Source: Avoscillospira sp045580485 (GTDB taxonomy: Bacteria > Bacillota > Clostridia > Oscillospirales > Oscillospiraceae). From it: a DNA stretch of 19,460 nt. Shown here one piece after another: positions 12,475-19,457 of this stretch. Position 1 is the first letter of the stretch, and every line of letters starts with the position of its first letter. The notes under the pieces were generated by a model that saw only the letters and a list, made by a program, of their open reading frames with translations, was not told the DNA's origin and searched no databases. The position numbers and the translations under genes were made by a program. The stretch covers positions 1 to 19,460 of the forward strand of contig JAZNNW010000070.1 of assembly GCA_045580485.1 (NCBI GenBank), in the 5' to 3' direction.

Positions 12475-13512
12475 TTATTCATCCTTATTCGCAGCCACGG
12501 TGATACGGTAGCTGGTTTTGGGGCGGGTGTACTTTTCAAGCAGACCGTCAGCTCTCAGAGCATCCTTGTCCAGCTCGGTGGATTCGGTCTTAGAAACAGC
12601 CCAGGAATAGGCAGTGCCGTGAACAACGACCTTCGTATCATGGGGACGGAACTGCTCGGTGAGGTGCTTTTTGATGGTATCGGTGATAGCCTTGAGCCGC
12701 TTTTCCTTGGGGGCAGTGGTTTCTGCAATGGCATCCAGCTCCTTCTTGAGAACCTCTGCTTCTGCAATCAGAGCGGAGATATCGTCGTCGGGAGAAGGAT
12801 TATTGGTACGCAGGATCTTGATAATCTCGGCATCCTTCTTGGGGTCAAACGCAGGGCTGATACCCGTGACCACATGGTCGTTCCACCACTTCGTAGCTTT
12901 CTCGATCATCAGGTCGAAATTGGGATAACGCTTACTGACCTTGAACTCCACGGTGATGGTATTGGATGCGCTGGGAACGAAGTTTTCGGGATGGGTATAA
13001 TCGCTCTCCTCCAGGAAGGATGCGACCATGATGACATCGTCGATGCCCAGCAGATAGGCGTACAGAGCTGCCTGGATTGCGTAATACTCAGGGACATCAT
13101 TTGCCCAGTCTTCCGCACGTTTGGTGGTCTTGAACTCGATAACTGCTTCGGGCTTTTCTGCGGGGTCAACCAGGGTGGAGTCCCACATACCGCCGAAGAT
13201 GGGGATGTTACCGAAGAAATCACCCCAGGTCTTCTTGAAGTAGTCAGCACCATAGACATCGGTGGGAGTGCGAAGGTTGTCCATGCCGTATGCCTTACGC
13301 ATATAGGCGATCTGCTTCGGCTCGATAGCCTTACCAGCAGCAGTGTAGATGGTGTCCTCGAAGGGCTTTTCGTAGGTACGGGTGACAGCACACCAGACCT
13401 CGAAGGGGGTAGACCAAGGATTCAGACCCAGAATGGTAGCCAGCCGGGTGGCGGTAATCTTCTTAGGCTTTTTGGGAGGGTCGATTTTGATCTTGTTTTT
13501 CAACCATTCCAT
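12475..13512 (-). CDS. YqaJ/lambda-type PDDEXK exonuclease
   Basis: This 345-residue protein carries the nuclease core of the YqaJ viral recombinase family. E64 lies in AAGKAIEPKQ, D111 in GGMWDSTLVD, E126 and K128 in AVIEFKTTK, and Q147 in EYYAIQAALYAYLLG. The N-terminal GLNPWSTPFEVWCAV is also typical. It would resect 5' ends of double-stranded DNA to give 3' tails for the annealing protein. A C-terminal extension (about 235-345) includes a coiled-coil stretch (ALIAEAEVLKKELDAIAE) and a basic region, common in this family. It starts 3 nt after the Erf stop and uses GGAGG in the end of that gene, so exonuclease and annealing protein are made together, as in lambda Red. Confidence 0.92.
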   Translation of the reverse strand: MEWLKNKIKIDPPKKPKKITATRLATILGLNPWSTPFEVWCAVTRTYEKPFEDTIYTAAGKAIEPKQIAYMRKAYGMDNLRTPTDVYGADYFKKTWGDFFGNIPIFGGMWDSTLVDPAEKPEAVIEFKTTKRAEDWANDVPEYYAIQAALYAYLLGIDDVIMVASFLEESDYTHPENFVPSASNTITVEFKVSKRYPNFDLMIEKATKWWNDHVVTGISPAFDPKKDAEIIKILRTNNPSPDDDISALIAEAEVLKKELDAIAETTAPKEKRLKAITDTIKKHLTEQFRPHDTKVVVHGTAYSWAVSKTESTELDKDALRADGLLEKYTRPKTSYRITVAANKDE

Positions 13513-13515
13513 GAA

Positions 13516-14235
13516 TTAACCCTCCTGCTTACCGCCGGACAGCCGCTCAGACAGACCCGTAATCAGCTTTTCACAGTCAGACTTGGAAATCTGAGTGAAA
13601 CCAACGGTCTGTTCTGCGATCTTCTGAACCAGAGCTTCGTTGGCGGGATCAGCTTCCCGGAGCTTAATCAGGACGTTCTTGAGCTGCTTAATCTGCAACT
13701 CACTGGCATTGCCATCGGCATTGGCGAGGTTGTTGGCGATATCCTTGCGCTCACCAGCAGTCACAGGGGGCTTGCGAACGGGGGGAGCGGCGGGAGCGGG
13801 GGTATCATCACCGTCGTCAGAGGTGGTAGTACCAGCCTGGGCGTTGATGGTGTCGGGTTCACAGATATCCAGGGCGATCATGTACAGGTAGCGGCGAAGA
13901 TAGGTATGTGCGGATCCCAGAGCCATGACGGGGTTGGTACCACGGTTCACCTCAGGTTCACGCATGGGGGAAGTGAAATCAATGCGGTCATTGGGGTCAT
14001 CGACGTTCACCAGAGTCATGGTAGCGACTTCATTGGTGAAGTTTACGACGGGAATCAGACCGACCTTTGCGAAGATGGGCAGAGCAACAGGGACGATGTC
14101 GTCCAGCTCAAAATATTTGAAAGACAGGCTAATGTTTTTGCCCGTTTTCTTGGGAGTTGCACCCAGAAACTCAATACGAGCTGCCAGCAGCCGCTGGAAC
14201 GCATTCTGGGGAGCAGACTTGGTAGTGGATGCCAT
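13516..14235 (-). CDS. erf: Erf-type single-strand annealing protein (internal start product)
   Basis: This 239-residue product starts at the ATG at 14233-14235, inside the long polymerase frame. Residues about 10-135 match the Erf family: NAFQRLLAARIEFLGATPKK, YFELDDIVPVALPIFAKVGL, EVATMTLVNVDDPNDRIDF, and the conserved GSAHTYLRRYLYM. A Pro/Ala/Asp linker follows, then a helical C-terminal domain (about 175-239) ending LSERLSGGKQEG. Erf anneals complementary single strands and works with the 5'-3' exonuclease encoded 3 nt downstream. The GGAAGGAG element 10 nt before this ATG argues that free Erf is produced whether or not a fusion is also made. Confidence 0.85.
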   Translation of the reverse strand: MASTTKSAPQNAFQRLLAARIEFLGATPKKTGKNISLSFKYFELDDIVPVALPIFAKVGLIPVVNFTNEVATMTLVNVDDPNDRIDFTSPMREPEVNRGTNPVMALGSAHTYLRRYLYMIALDICEPDTINAQAGTTTSDDGDDTPAPAAPPVRKPPVTAGERKDIANNLANADGNASELQIKQLKNVLIKLREADPANEALVQKIAEQTVGFTQISKSDCEKLITGLSERLSGGKQEG

Positions 14236-16065
14236 TTTCTTGGAACTCCTTCCTTTTTTCTCAGGCTTGATGCCGAGAAAGTCATTTATTCTTTTCTTAG
14301 CCATCTCAATGTAGAAATTCTTGTCCACATCGTCGATGGAGAGGTGGTTGTCATTGTCGATGATGCAATGCTCCGGGAGCATCTCGATCTTGGCGGTTGC
14401 ATCATTTTCGGCTTTGACCTTAAACAGTTTGCCGTACCGGGTATCGGTAGTGGCGTAGACTCGATTAACTTTCTGGACGGGCTGTTTTTCACCGTCCACA
14501 AGGTGATATGCTTCACGGTACTTAGCACCAGCTTTTGCAATGAGCTGGAATTTGAAGATGTCGTCGCAGGGCAGGATGGTATCTTCGACCGGGGTTCCCT
14601 TTACGAAAAACTCCCGGATTGCATCTGCGACAATGACGGCGTTGTTATTTATATTGAAAGCACCTGCCGGGGCGATACCTCTAACAAGGTAGCCGCCTTT
14701 GGTCTTTGCGCTGCCGTCGTCCTTGATTTCAACGTAGTTGTTGACATCCTTCTGGACGATCTTATGAATGACATCTTCTTCCAGCAAAAACCCAGTGCGC
14801 TCCTGCCATTCATCGTTGATGGCAGTGAGGATGGGTAACTCCTCGTTAGCCAGCGAAACCATGACACCGTCCGTGTTGAGCTGAATCAGCCGGAGGGATT
14901 TGATTTGATCCACATATCGAGATGCCAATTCCAGAAGGAAAAGCTGACCGCTGATACAAACGGAACGTCCCATCAGAGGGTCGAACAGATTGTTGTACTT
15001 ATTCAGCATGGCACCGTATGTGGTATTCAGCACTAGCTTTAAGGCGTTTGCAGTGGCTTTGTCGCCGCTCTTTTTTGCAGCTAATCGAGTGTGATAGACC
15101 TCCTCGAAAGTAGCCGCTGACGGGATGTTACGACTGGTGTAGCCGCATTTAATCATCAGAGAGGGGTACAGGGAAGCAACGTCGTAATTTCGGATTGTAC
15201 GTCCCTCGACGGTCTCCTCCTGATAGGTAGGAATTGCACCATGGATGCCACCGTAACCGATGACACAGGGGCAACCGCCGACTTCAAATTCGATTTTAGA
15301 TTTGAACAGCACATCATCCGGGACAGAAGGATCGTGCATTTTATCGAAGAAATCGAAGATTTCCTGAGGGATGTACTCTCTTGCGAGGTTGGGAGCGTAA
15401 TGATACTCCCGCTCGTCATCATGGGGAATGCGTTCGGCTTTCAGCAGAGCAGCGGTCAGTTTGGCATTGGTCATAGCCATCGCCTTTGCATCGGAGATAC
15501 CGACCATGCGACCAACCTGGATTTTGCTCTTGAGATACTCTTTGCGAATACCGACAAGTCTATCTGTGGTATCAACGTCGTGCTTACAGTAATGAATGAT
15601 TTCATCCAGCTCACTTTGCGTAAGCGGTCTGTCGATATCGAAGGGAACGGTGCTTTCTTCTACGGACATTCCTAAATGACCTTCGATAGCCTTTAGGGAT
15701 AAACCCATCTGCATATCGTCTTTGATGTCAATGGAATTGAAATAGAAGAAGCTGTTCTTCATCAGAGGATGATCCCATCCCTGACCACCACCGATGATGT
15801 AGTCATTAAGCTCTTTGACTTCTTCCGGAGTAGCTCCGGTACAAATCGCTTTAATGATGAAGAAATCGTAATGCTTTGAGTTGAAACCGCAGTAGATGGA
15901 ATCCTCGTTGATGAACTCCTTCACCGCAGCGTTGTCATTATGAATGACAGTGTATTGACCTGTGCTGCGATCCTTAAATACGACCAACCAGTCGTAAGCA
16001 AGGACTTCGCAGTCATAGACAATGAGCGGCAAGTCATCACCTACTTTATTTGTATTTATCCCCAT
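13516..16065 (-). CDS. Family B DNA polymerase continuous with an Erf annealing protein
   Basis: One uninterrupted frame of 849 codons covers two proteins. Residues 1 to about 600 are a family B polymerase. The proofreading exonuclease has ExoI YDCE (D18, E20), ExoII N62/D67 and ExoIII Y159/D163. The polymerase has motif A DVASLYPS (D295), motif B KLVLNTTYG (343-351) and motif C LNTDG with D399; Asn397 replaces the usual first Asp. From M611 onward the protein is an Erf-type single-strand annealing protein. The join, KGRSSKKMASTT, has no stop. A strong internal ribosome binding site lies before M611, so Erf can also be made alone. The annotated ATG overlaps the methyltransferase end by 10 nt and lacks a good binding site. 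A TTG at 16030-16032 after AGGTGA, just before LPLIVYD, may be the true start. Confidence 0.9.
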   Translation of the reverse strand: MGINTNKVGDDLPLIVYDCEVLAYDWLVVFKDRSTGQYTVIHNDNAAVKEFINEDSIYCGFNSKHYDFFIIKAICTGATPEEVKELNDYIIGGGQGWDHPLMKNSFFYFNSIDIKDDMQMGLSLKAIEGHLGMSVEESTVPFDIDRPLTQSELDEIIHYCKHDVDTTDRLVGIRKEYLKSKIQVGRMVGISDAKAMAMTNAKLTAALLKAERIPHDDEREYHYAPNLAREYIPQEIFDFFDKMHDPSVPDDVLFKSKIEFEVGGCPCVIGYGGIHGAIPTYQEETVEGRTIRNYDVASLYPSLMIKCGYTSRNIPSAATFEEVYHTRLAAKKSGDKATANALKLVLNTTYGAMLNKYNNLFDPLMGRSVCISGQLFLLELASRYVDQIKSLRLIQLNTDGVMVSLANEELPILTAINDEWQERTGFLLEEDVIHKIVQKDVNNYVEIKDDGSAKTKGGYLVRGIAPAGAFNINNNAVIVADAIREFFVKGTPVEDTILPCDDIFKFQLIAKAGAKYREAYHLVDGEKQPVQKVNRVYATTDTRYGKLFKVKAENDATAKIEMLPEHCIIDNDNHLSIDDVDKNFYIEMAKKRINDFLGIKPEKKGRSSKKMASTTKSAPQNAFQRLLAARIEFLGATPKKTGKNISLSFKYFELDDIVPVALPIFAKVGLIPVVNFTNEVATMTLVNVDDPNDRIDFTSPMREPEVNRGTNPVMALGSAHTYLRRYLYMIALDICEPDTINAQAGTTTSDDGDDTPAPAAPPVRKPPVTAGERKDIANNLANADGNASELQIKQLKNVLIKLREADPANEALVQKIAEQTVGFTQISKSDCEKLITGLSERLSGGKQEG
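14246..14253 (-). promoter_or_regulatory. Internal ribosome binding site for Erf within the polymerase frame
   Basis: The coding strand reads GGAAGGAG here, followed by 10 nt and ATGGCATCC at 14235. It is as strong as the sites used by other genes in the window and lies in the codons for the basic polymerase tail (KGRSSKK). Its presence points to an independent Erf start even though no stop separates polymerase and Erf. Confidence 0.8.
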
Positions 16066-16663
16066 TGTTCAGACATTGCTTTTGCGATTCCGGGGAAGGT
16101 TTTAGAACGCTTTTTTGCTCTGTCGGGACTTGGTGGCATTTTCCAAATCCTTTGCTCCCTTCCGTCAACGATGTTGGTTGGTTTTAATTTGGGGAGATTC
16201 TTTAACCAAAGACAAGTTGCTTTGGTTTCACCATGACCAAACATCCAAGGATGCACTATCTGATCTGGCTTTCGATAATGCGTAGACATAATTCCAATGG
16301 GGTTTTCAATCGCAATACGTTCGCATTCAGCGTTTACAAATTTCATAAAAAACTCGATACTTTTCTGTTGCCTACCGTCAGCTTGTTTCTGCTTAAAATA
16401 TCTCGCACCGCTGACAGCTAAATCTGTACACGGTGGGAATGCGATAATCATGTCCCATTGACCCACGATCTCGTGGAAAGTACCATCTTGTGTACAGAAA
16501 CAACAGTCACCGTTAAGTAACGGTAATACGTCCTGCCGGATGTGCCACTCAGGGTGCCCGCCGCTGCAAGGTTCTATGTCGCACGAATACGCTTCGTGCT
16601 CTCTCTCTCTCTTAGCTGTACGGTAACTCTTTGTGACTCCTCACAGGCTACCAATATTTTCAT
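16056..16663 (-). pseudogene. Cytosine DNA methyltransferase, out of frame at an (AG)7 repeat
   Basis: The gene starts at ATG 16661-16663 with AGAGGT 7 nt upstream and reads MKILVACEESQRVTVQLRER, the typical start of phage C5-cytosine methyltransferases. At (AG)7 (16599-16612) this frame leaves the family pattern and stops at TAG 16574-16576, giving 29 residues. The neighbouring frame continues perfectly: HEAYSCDIEPCSGGHPEWHI, then QDGTFHEIV, the catalytic AFPPCTDLAVSGARYFK (PPC motif), ADGRQQKSIEFF and IAIENPIG. Six AG units would join both into 201 residues (LRERE then HEAYS, same spacing as in relatives I recall). The target-recognition part is short, as is usual for this phage type. The gene is therefore off as written; phase variation by repeat slippage is the favoured reading. 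Confidence 0.85.
16599..16612. repeat. (CT)7/(AG)7 dinucleotide repeat in the cytosine methyltransferase gene
   Basis: Seven CT units on the plus strand (seven AG on the coding strand) sit at codons 18-22 of the methyltransferase. Seven units put the rest of the gene out of frame; six or nine would keep it in frame. It is the longest dinucleotide repeat noticed in the window and lies within an early coding stretch, as in known contingency loci. Confidence 0.9.
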
Positions 16664-16677
16664 GGTGTGTACCTCTG

Positions 16678-18063
16678 TTAAATAATGTCGTAACCCAGCT
16701 TTTTGTAGGTGGCACACCGTTTCTTAAAAACCTTGACGAGATAACCGATGTTATCTACAAAGTCAAAGCAAACGGGATCCTGCTTGCCGGGGTGAGTCCG
16801 GGCAATACGACCTACACTCTGGGTAATTACAGCGTAGTCTTTCTTCGGGGTGGTCAAATACAACCGTTCCAGACAGGGGATGTCCAGACCTTCCTTGGCG
16901 AGAGTGTAACTGGCAAAAAGGAATTTCTTCTTACCGCACCGCATATCTTCGATGGCTTGTTCACGAGCCAGCTTGCCCTTTTTGGTGGTCATGCTGCCGT
17001 CTACCATTACAGCCATACCCTGCATATCCGCCGGGAGCATTGCCATGAGAGTGCGAAGATGCTCAAGCCGATCTGAAAGAATGAGGGAAGGGTGGTTGCG
17101 GTTTTCTACGATGAATTGCGTAATCGTCTGATTGCGTTCTTCACTTTCGCAGAGATAGGAAATGAGCTTGGTGTAATTCAACGTACCGTCCGTATTCAGA
17201 CATTTTCTGTGAATCGGAATACCCGTTCCGACCGGGGATATCGCTACCTTCATAATGCGATCACCAACCGCTGTATCGGGAACCGTATGAATGATTTCCC
17301 CCAGCAGAGCATAGGTTGCTGCTATCGTGCCGTCGGAGCGGTGAACGGTAGCAGATAAACCGTACTTGTGTCGGGCACACAGACTGCTTAACACTTTGGA
17401 AAACTGTGTCATGGCGGTGGGTGTACCGGAGCAGCGATGGCATTCGTCTACGATAATGACATCCCATAGGTGCTTGTACTGATTGAGATCCAGGCGACAC
17501 ATGGTCTGGATAGTGGCGAAGGTGATACCCTCTCCGATACTGACCTTCCCTTCGGTGATCGTACCGAGGAGAGAAGGATCCATATACAACTCAGCACGAC
17601 TCTTACTCTGTGTGAGTAGGTCTTTCGTGTGAGTCAGCCAGAGTGTCCGCCGTCCCAGCTTGGCGACCGTCGCAATGCCCATCTGAGTCTTACCACTGCC
17701 AGCAGGACTTTGGAGAATGCCGTAGTGGTTACGGGCAACTGCATCCACAGCTTTCTGCTGGTAATCGTACAGCGGGACAGAGCATTGGTAATCGATCTTG
17801 ACCGAGGGCTGGAACTCCGTATACACTGAGCAATCATCGGGAATGAGAGATTTTATCCGCCGGAGGACTCCGAAGGGGAGAATCAGCGAAGTACCACGGG
17901 TTTCGTAAAGATACAGATGGGAGGGTGTGTTACCCGTCCAGAGGTGCATCCGTAGCTTCTGGGTGTATTCCGGGTTGACGATTTTGAGATTTTCTTTGCA
18001 CCATGCAACCAGCTCAAGAGAAGGCTGTTCGACTGTGATGGTGCTGCCGACGGTTATTTGCAT
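16678..18063 (-). CDS. SF2 DEAD/DEAH-type helicase
   Basis: This 461-residue protein has full superfamily 2 motifs: a Q-like LYDYQQKAVDAV (98-109), Walker A SPAGSGKT (119-126), LWLTHTKDLL (Ia), Walker B DECH (206-209), SAT (237-239, motif III), and QSVGRIAR (415-422, motif VI) after LFASYTLAKEGLDIP. The N-terminal 90 residues form an extra domain. The layout resembles the RadD/UvsW and phage replication helicases of the XPB-like type. It would unwind or remodel branched DNA. It lies between a resolvase-like nuclease (10-nt overlap) and the cytosine methyltransferase (14-nt gap). As the only helicase in the window it may serve replication or recombination; a ring-shaped replicative helicase may be elsewhere. 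Confidence 0.92.
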   Translation of the reverse strand: MQITVGSTITVEQPSLELVAWCKENLKIVNPEYTQKLRMHLWTGNTPSHLYLYETRGTSLILPFGVLRRIKSLIPDDCSVYTEFQPSVKIDYQCSVPLYDYQQKAVDAVARNHYGILQSPAGSGKTQMGIATVAKLGRRTLWLTHTKDLLTQSKSRAELYMDPSLLGTITEGKVSIGEGITFATIQTMCRLDLNQYKHLWDVIIVDECHRCSGTPTAMTQFSKVLSSLCARHKYGLSATVHRSDGTIAATYALLGEIIHTVPDTAVGDRIMKVAISPVGTGIPIHRKCLNTDGTLNYTKLISYLCESEERNQTITQFIVENRNHPSLILSDRLEHLRTLMAMLPADMQGMAVMVDGSMTTKKGKLAREQAIEDMRCGKKKFLFASYTLAKEGLDIPCLERLYLTTPKKDYAVITQSVGRIARTHPGKQDPVCFDFVDNIGYLVKVFKKRCATYKKLGYDII

Positions 18064-18461
18064 TTATTCATCCACCTAACCAACGGCGTTCCCAGTTCAA
18101 ATACTTCGAACAGGGACAAATGAGATTGCGTATGGCGGTATGCTTCGATCACAAAGTGAGGAATCATAAATACCTCTTGAGTGGGAAGCCGGAAAGCAAA
18201 CCATCCTTCGCCATTTCCGCACTCTTTCCAGAGGGTCATGGACAAATGCTGGTTTTCCTCCATACGTTTGAGGTCGAAACCTTTGTGGGTGCTACATACT
18301 TTGCAGTCGATCAAGTATGACACCTTGTTTCTGACGGCAATGACATCAGCGGGTTGTCCCGCCTGATTCTGTGCGAGGTTATGTACCCAAAAGCCATTCG
18401 CAAAGAGAATCTCACAGAGATCGGCTTCAAAGTCATTGCCGATTTTCTTATTCGAGGGCAT
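18054..18461 (-). CDS. PDDEXK endonuclease, Holliday-junction-resolvase-like
   Basis: This 135-residue protein shows the compact PDDEXK pattern of archaeal Hjc-type and phage resolvase-like nucleases. E12 lies in NDFEADLCEILFANGFWVHN, D39 in QAGQPADVIAVRN, and D52-C-K54 is in SYLIDCKVCS. The Glu usual in the last motif is Asp here. It probably cuts branched or recombination intermediates before packaging. GGAGG stands 9 nt before the ATG. The 10-nt overlap with the helicase suggests that both act on the same DNA structures. Confidence 0.82.
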   Translation of the reverse strand: MPSNKKIGNDFEADLCEILFANGFWVHNLAQNQAGQPADVIAVRNKVSYLIDCKVCSTHKGFDLKRMEENQHLSMTLWKECGNGEGWFAFRLPTQEVFMIPHFVIEAYRHTQSHLSLFEVFELGTPLVRWMNKCK

Positions 18462-18666
18462 TGAGTATTTCCTCCACTATTCGGTGGACACCTCCGTCAG
18501 AGCTGATGTCCTGGATTTCTTTCAGACCTTCGATAACGTCCCGCTTCTGTTCGTGGAAGTAATCCAGAGCTTCATGTCCCAGGTGCTTTTCCACCAGGAA
18601 CTCGAAATCCTTCATACCGAACATGGTGACGTTCTCTCCGGTTTTAAGGGTGATTACATGAGCCAT
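18448..18666 (-). CDS. Small acidic hypothetical protein (72 aa)
   Basis: This 72-residue protein begins MAHVITLKTGENVTMFGMKD and continues as an acidic helical protein (FEFLVEKHLGHEALDYFHEQ, then GGVHRIVEEILNALE). Its ATG overlaps the upstream stop as TAATG, and AAAGGA lies upstream. It overlaps the resolvase gene downstream by 14 nt. The first part could form a beta hairpin. I recall similar small proteins upstream of phage replication genes, without known function. Confidence 0.72.
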   Translation of the reverse strand: MAHVITLKTGENVTMFGMKDFEFLVEKHLGHEALDYFHEQKRDVIEGLKEIQDISSDGGVHRIVEEILNALE

Positions 18667-18848
18667 TACTGATATCCTTTAATGCGGTGTACGACAAAAT
18701 CGGGATTCTTGGGAGGTCTGTACACACCCTTGCGCTGTCGCTCTCTCTCCTTGAGCTGTTCCCATTCCTTACGCCAGTCTTTGTATTTCCAGCAGGAACC
18801 GTGACAGCCGGGATGCCGATTCTGACAGTCTTTGCAAGGTGGATTCAT
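18666..18848 (-). CDS. Small Cys-rich protein with CxxC..CxxxC cluster
   Basis: This 60-residue protein begins MNPPCKDCQNRHPGCHGSCW, then KYKDWRKEWEQLKERERQRK and ends in a basic stretch. The N-terminal C-P-x-C-x-x-C...HPGCHGSC cluster followed by a Trp-rich, charged helix is a common small phage protein in Firmicutes and probably binds one zinc ion. AAGGAG precedes the ATG. It may act as an adaptor or a DNA-binding peptide; the function is unknown. Confidence 0.78.
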   Translation of the reverse strand: MNPPCKDCQNRHPGCHGSCWKYKDWRKEWEQLKERERQRKGVYRPPKNPDFVVHRIKGYQ

Positions 18849-18861
18849 AGGGTTTCACTCC

Positions 18862-19266
18862 TTACTTGGCGCAAACCCTACCTACCCGGAAGAATACAAG
18901 AGCGACACAGCCGAACATTGCGACCACTGCGGTGGTGGAATCCATCCGTGCCGTCTGCTGACACCAGAAGAAGAACGTACACATGAGGGCGGGGGGCATA
19001 ATGCCGTGAACCGCAGCCTTCAACTGGGGCAGCCAACTGTAAGAATCAGACTCTACGGGCTGCTGAACAGGAATGACAGGCTCTGCTTTAGGCGGTTCGA
19101 CAACTGCCGGGGCGGACTTCTTTTTCGGAGTAGTGGATTTGCGAGGGGTAGCGGGTTTAACCGCTGCGGGGGTTTTGGACTCGTCGTGGAAACGATCTCC
19201 GAAGATTTGGGACAAACCTTCATCCTCAGTGTCCAGATGATTGATATCGTTCATATTTTCGCTCAT
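18862..19266 (-). CDS. Membrane protein with Pro/Lys-rich cytoplasmic arm
   Basis: This 134-residue protein starts at ATG 19264-19266 (MSENMNDINHLDTEDEGLSQ), preceded by AAAGGA; a longer frame to 19287 starts in an overlap and is less likely. Residues 1-30 are acidic and residues 31-72 are low-complexity Pro/Lys/Ala (KPATPRKSTTPKKKSAPAVV). Two hydrophobic helices follow, at about 84-101 (AVHGIMPPALMCTFFFW) and 109-127 (AVVAMFGCVALVFFRVG). Both ends are probably inside the cell. Similar proteins occur near phage early genes. A membrane anchor for a replication or host-takeover complex is possible; no enzymatic motif is present. Confidence 0.75.
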   Translation of the reverse strand: MSENMNDINHLDTEDEGLSQIFGDRFHDESKTPAAVKPATPRKSTTPKKKSAPAVVEPPKAEPVIPVQQPVESDSYSWLPQLKAAVHGIMPPALMCTFFFWCQQTARMDSTTAVVAMFGCVALVFFRVGRVCAK

Positions 19267-19283
19267 AACAGCGTTCCTTTCTC

Positions 19284-19457
19284 TCATACTCCCTCAGGAG
19301 CTGGATGTCCGTACTCTTTCAAGTACCATTCTTGGAAAGCCCTCTCATTCACCGGGTCGTCATAGAAAGCCTTAATACGCTCTACCATTCCAACGAAGGG
19401 TCTTGCGAGGTCTTCGATCTGCCGGGAGGAAAGAGAGGTGGATTTTTCTTTTGCCAT
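19284..19457 (-). CDS. Small helical hypothetical protein (57 aa)
   Basis: This short gene runs from ATG 19455-19457 to TGA 19284-19286 and encodes 57 residues: MAKEKSTSLSSRQIEDLARP, then FVGMVERIKAFYDDPVNERA and a C-terminus ending GHPAPEGV. It looks like a helical adaptor with a Tyr/Trp-rich end (FQEWYLKEYG). Only three bases upstream of the start are inside the window, so the binding site cannot be judged. The next gene starts 18 nt downstream. No family is recognised with confidence. Confidence 0.65.
   Translation of the reverse strand: MAKEKSTSLSSRQIEDLARPFVGMVERIKAFYDDPVNERAFQEWYLKEYGHPAPEGV

Noticed and set aside
13775..13800. A G-rich stretch in the Erf linker as another slippage site.
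   Set aside because: The longest run is six G and the frame is intact across it. It simply encodes a Pro/Ala linker on the other strand.
12619..14838. A 739-codon open frame on the plus strand.
   Set aside because: It is antisense to the exonuclease, Erf and polymerase genes, which have clear catalytic motifs and ribosome binding sites. It has no recognisable domain and results from codon bias.
16464..16620. A non-coding regulatory gap between the methyltransferase remnant and the helicase.
   Set aside because: Reading past the (AG)7 repeat in the next frame gives the conserved N-terminal half of the methyltransferase, so the stretch is coding DNA.
18741..18750. A short CT-rich run (CTCTCTCTCC) in the small Cys-rich gene as a third switchable repeat.
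   Set aside because: It has only four CT units, and the gene is in frame and intact, so there is no sign of phase variation.
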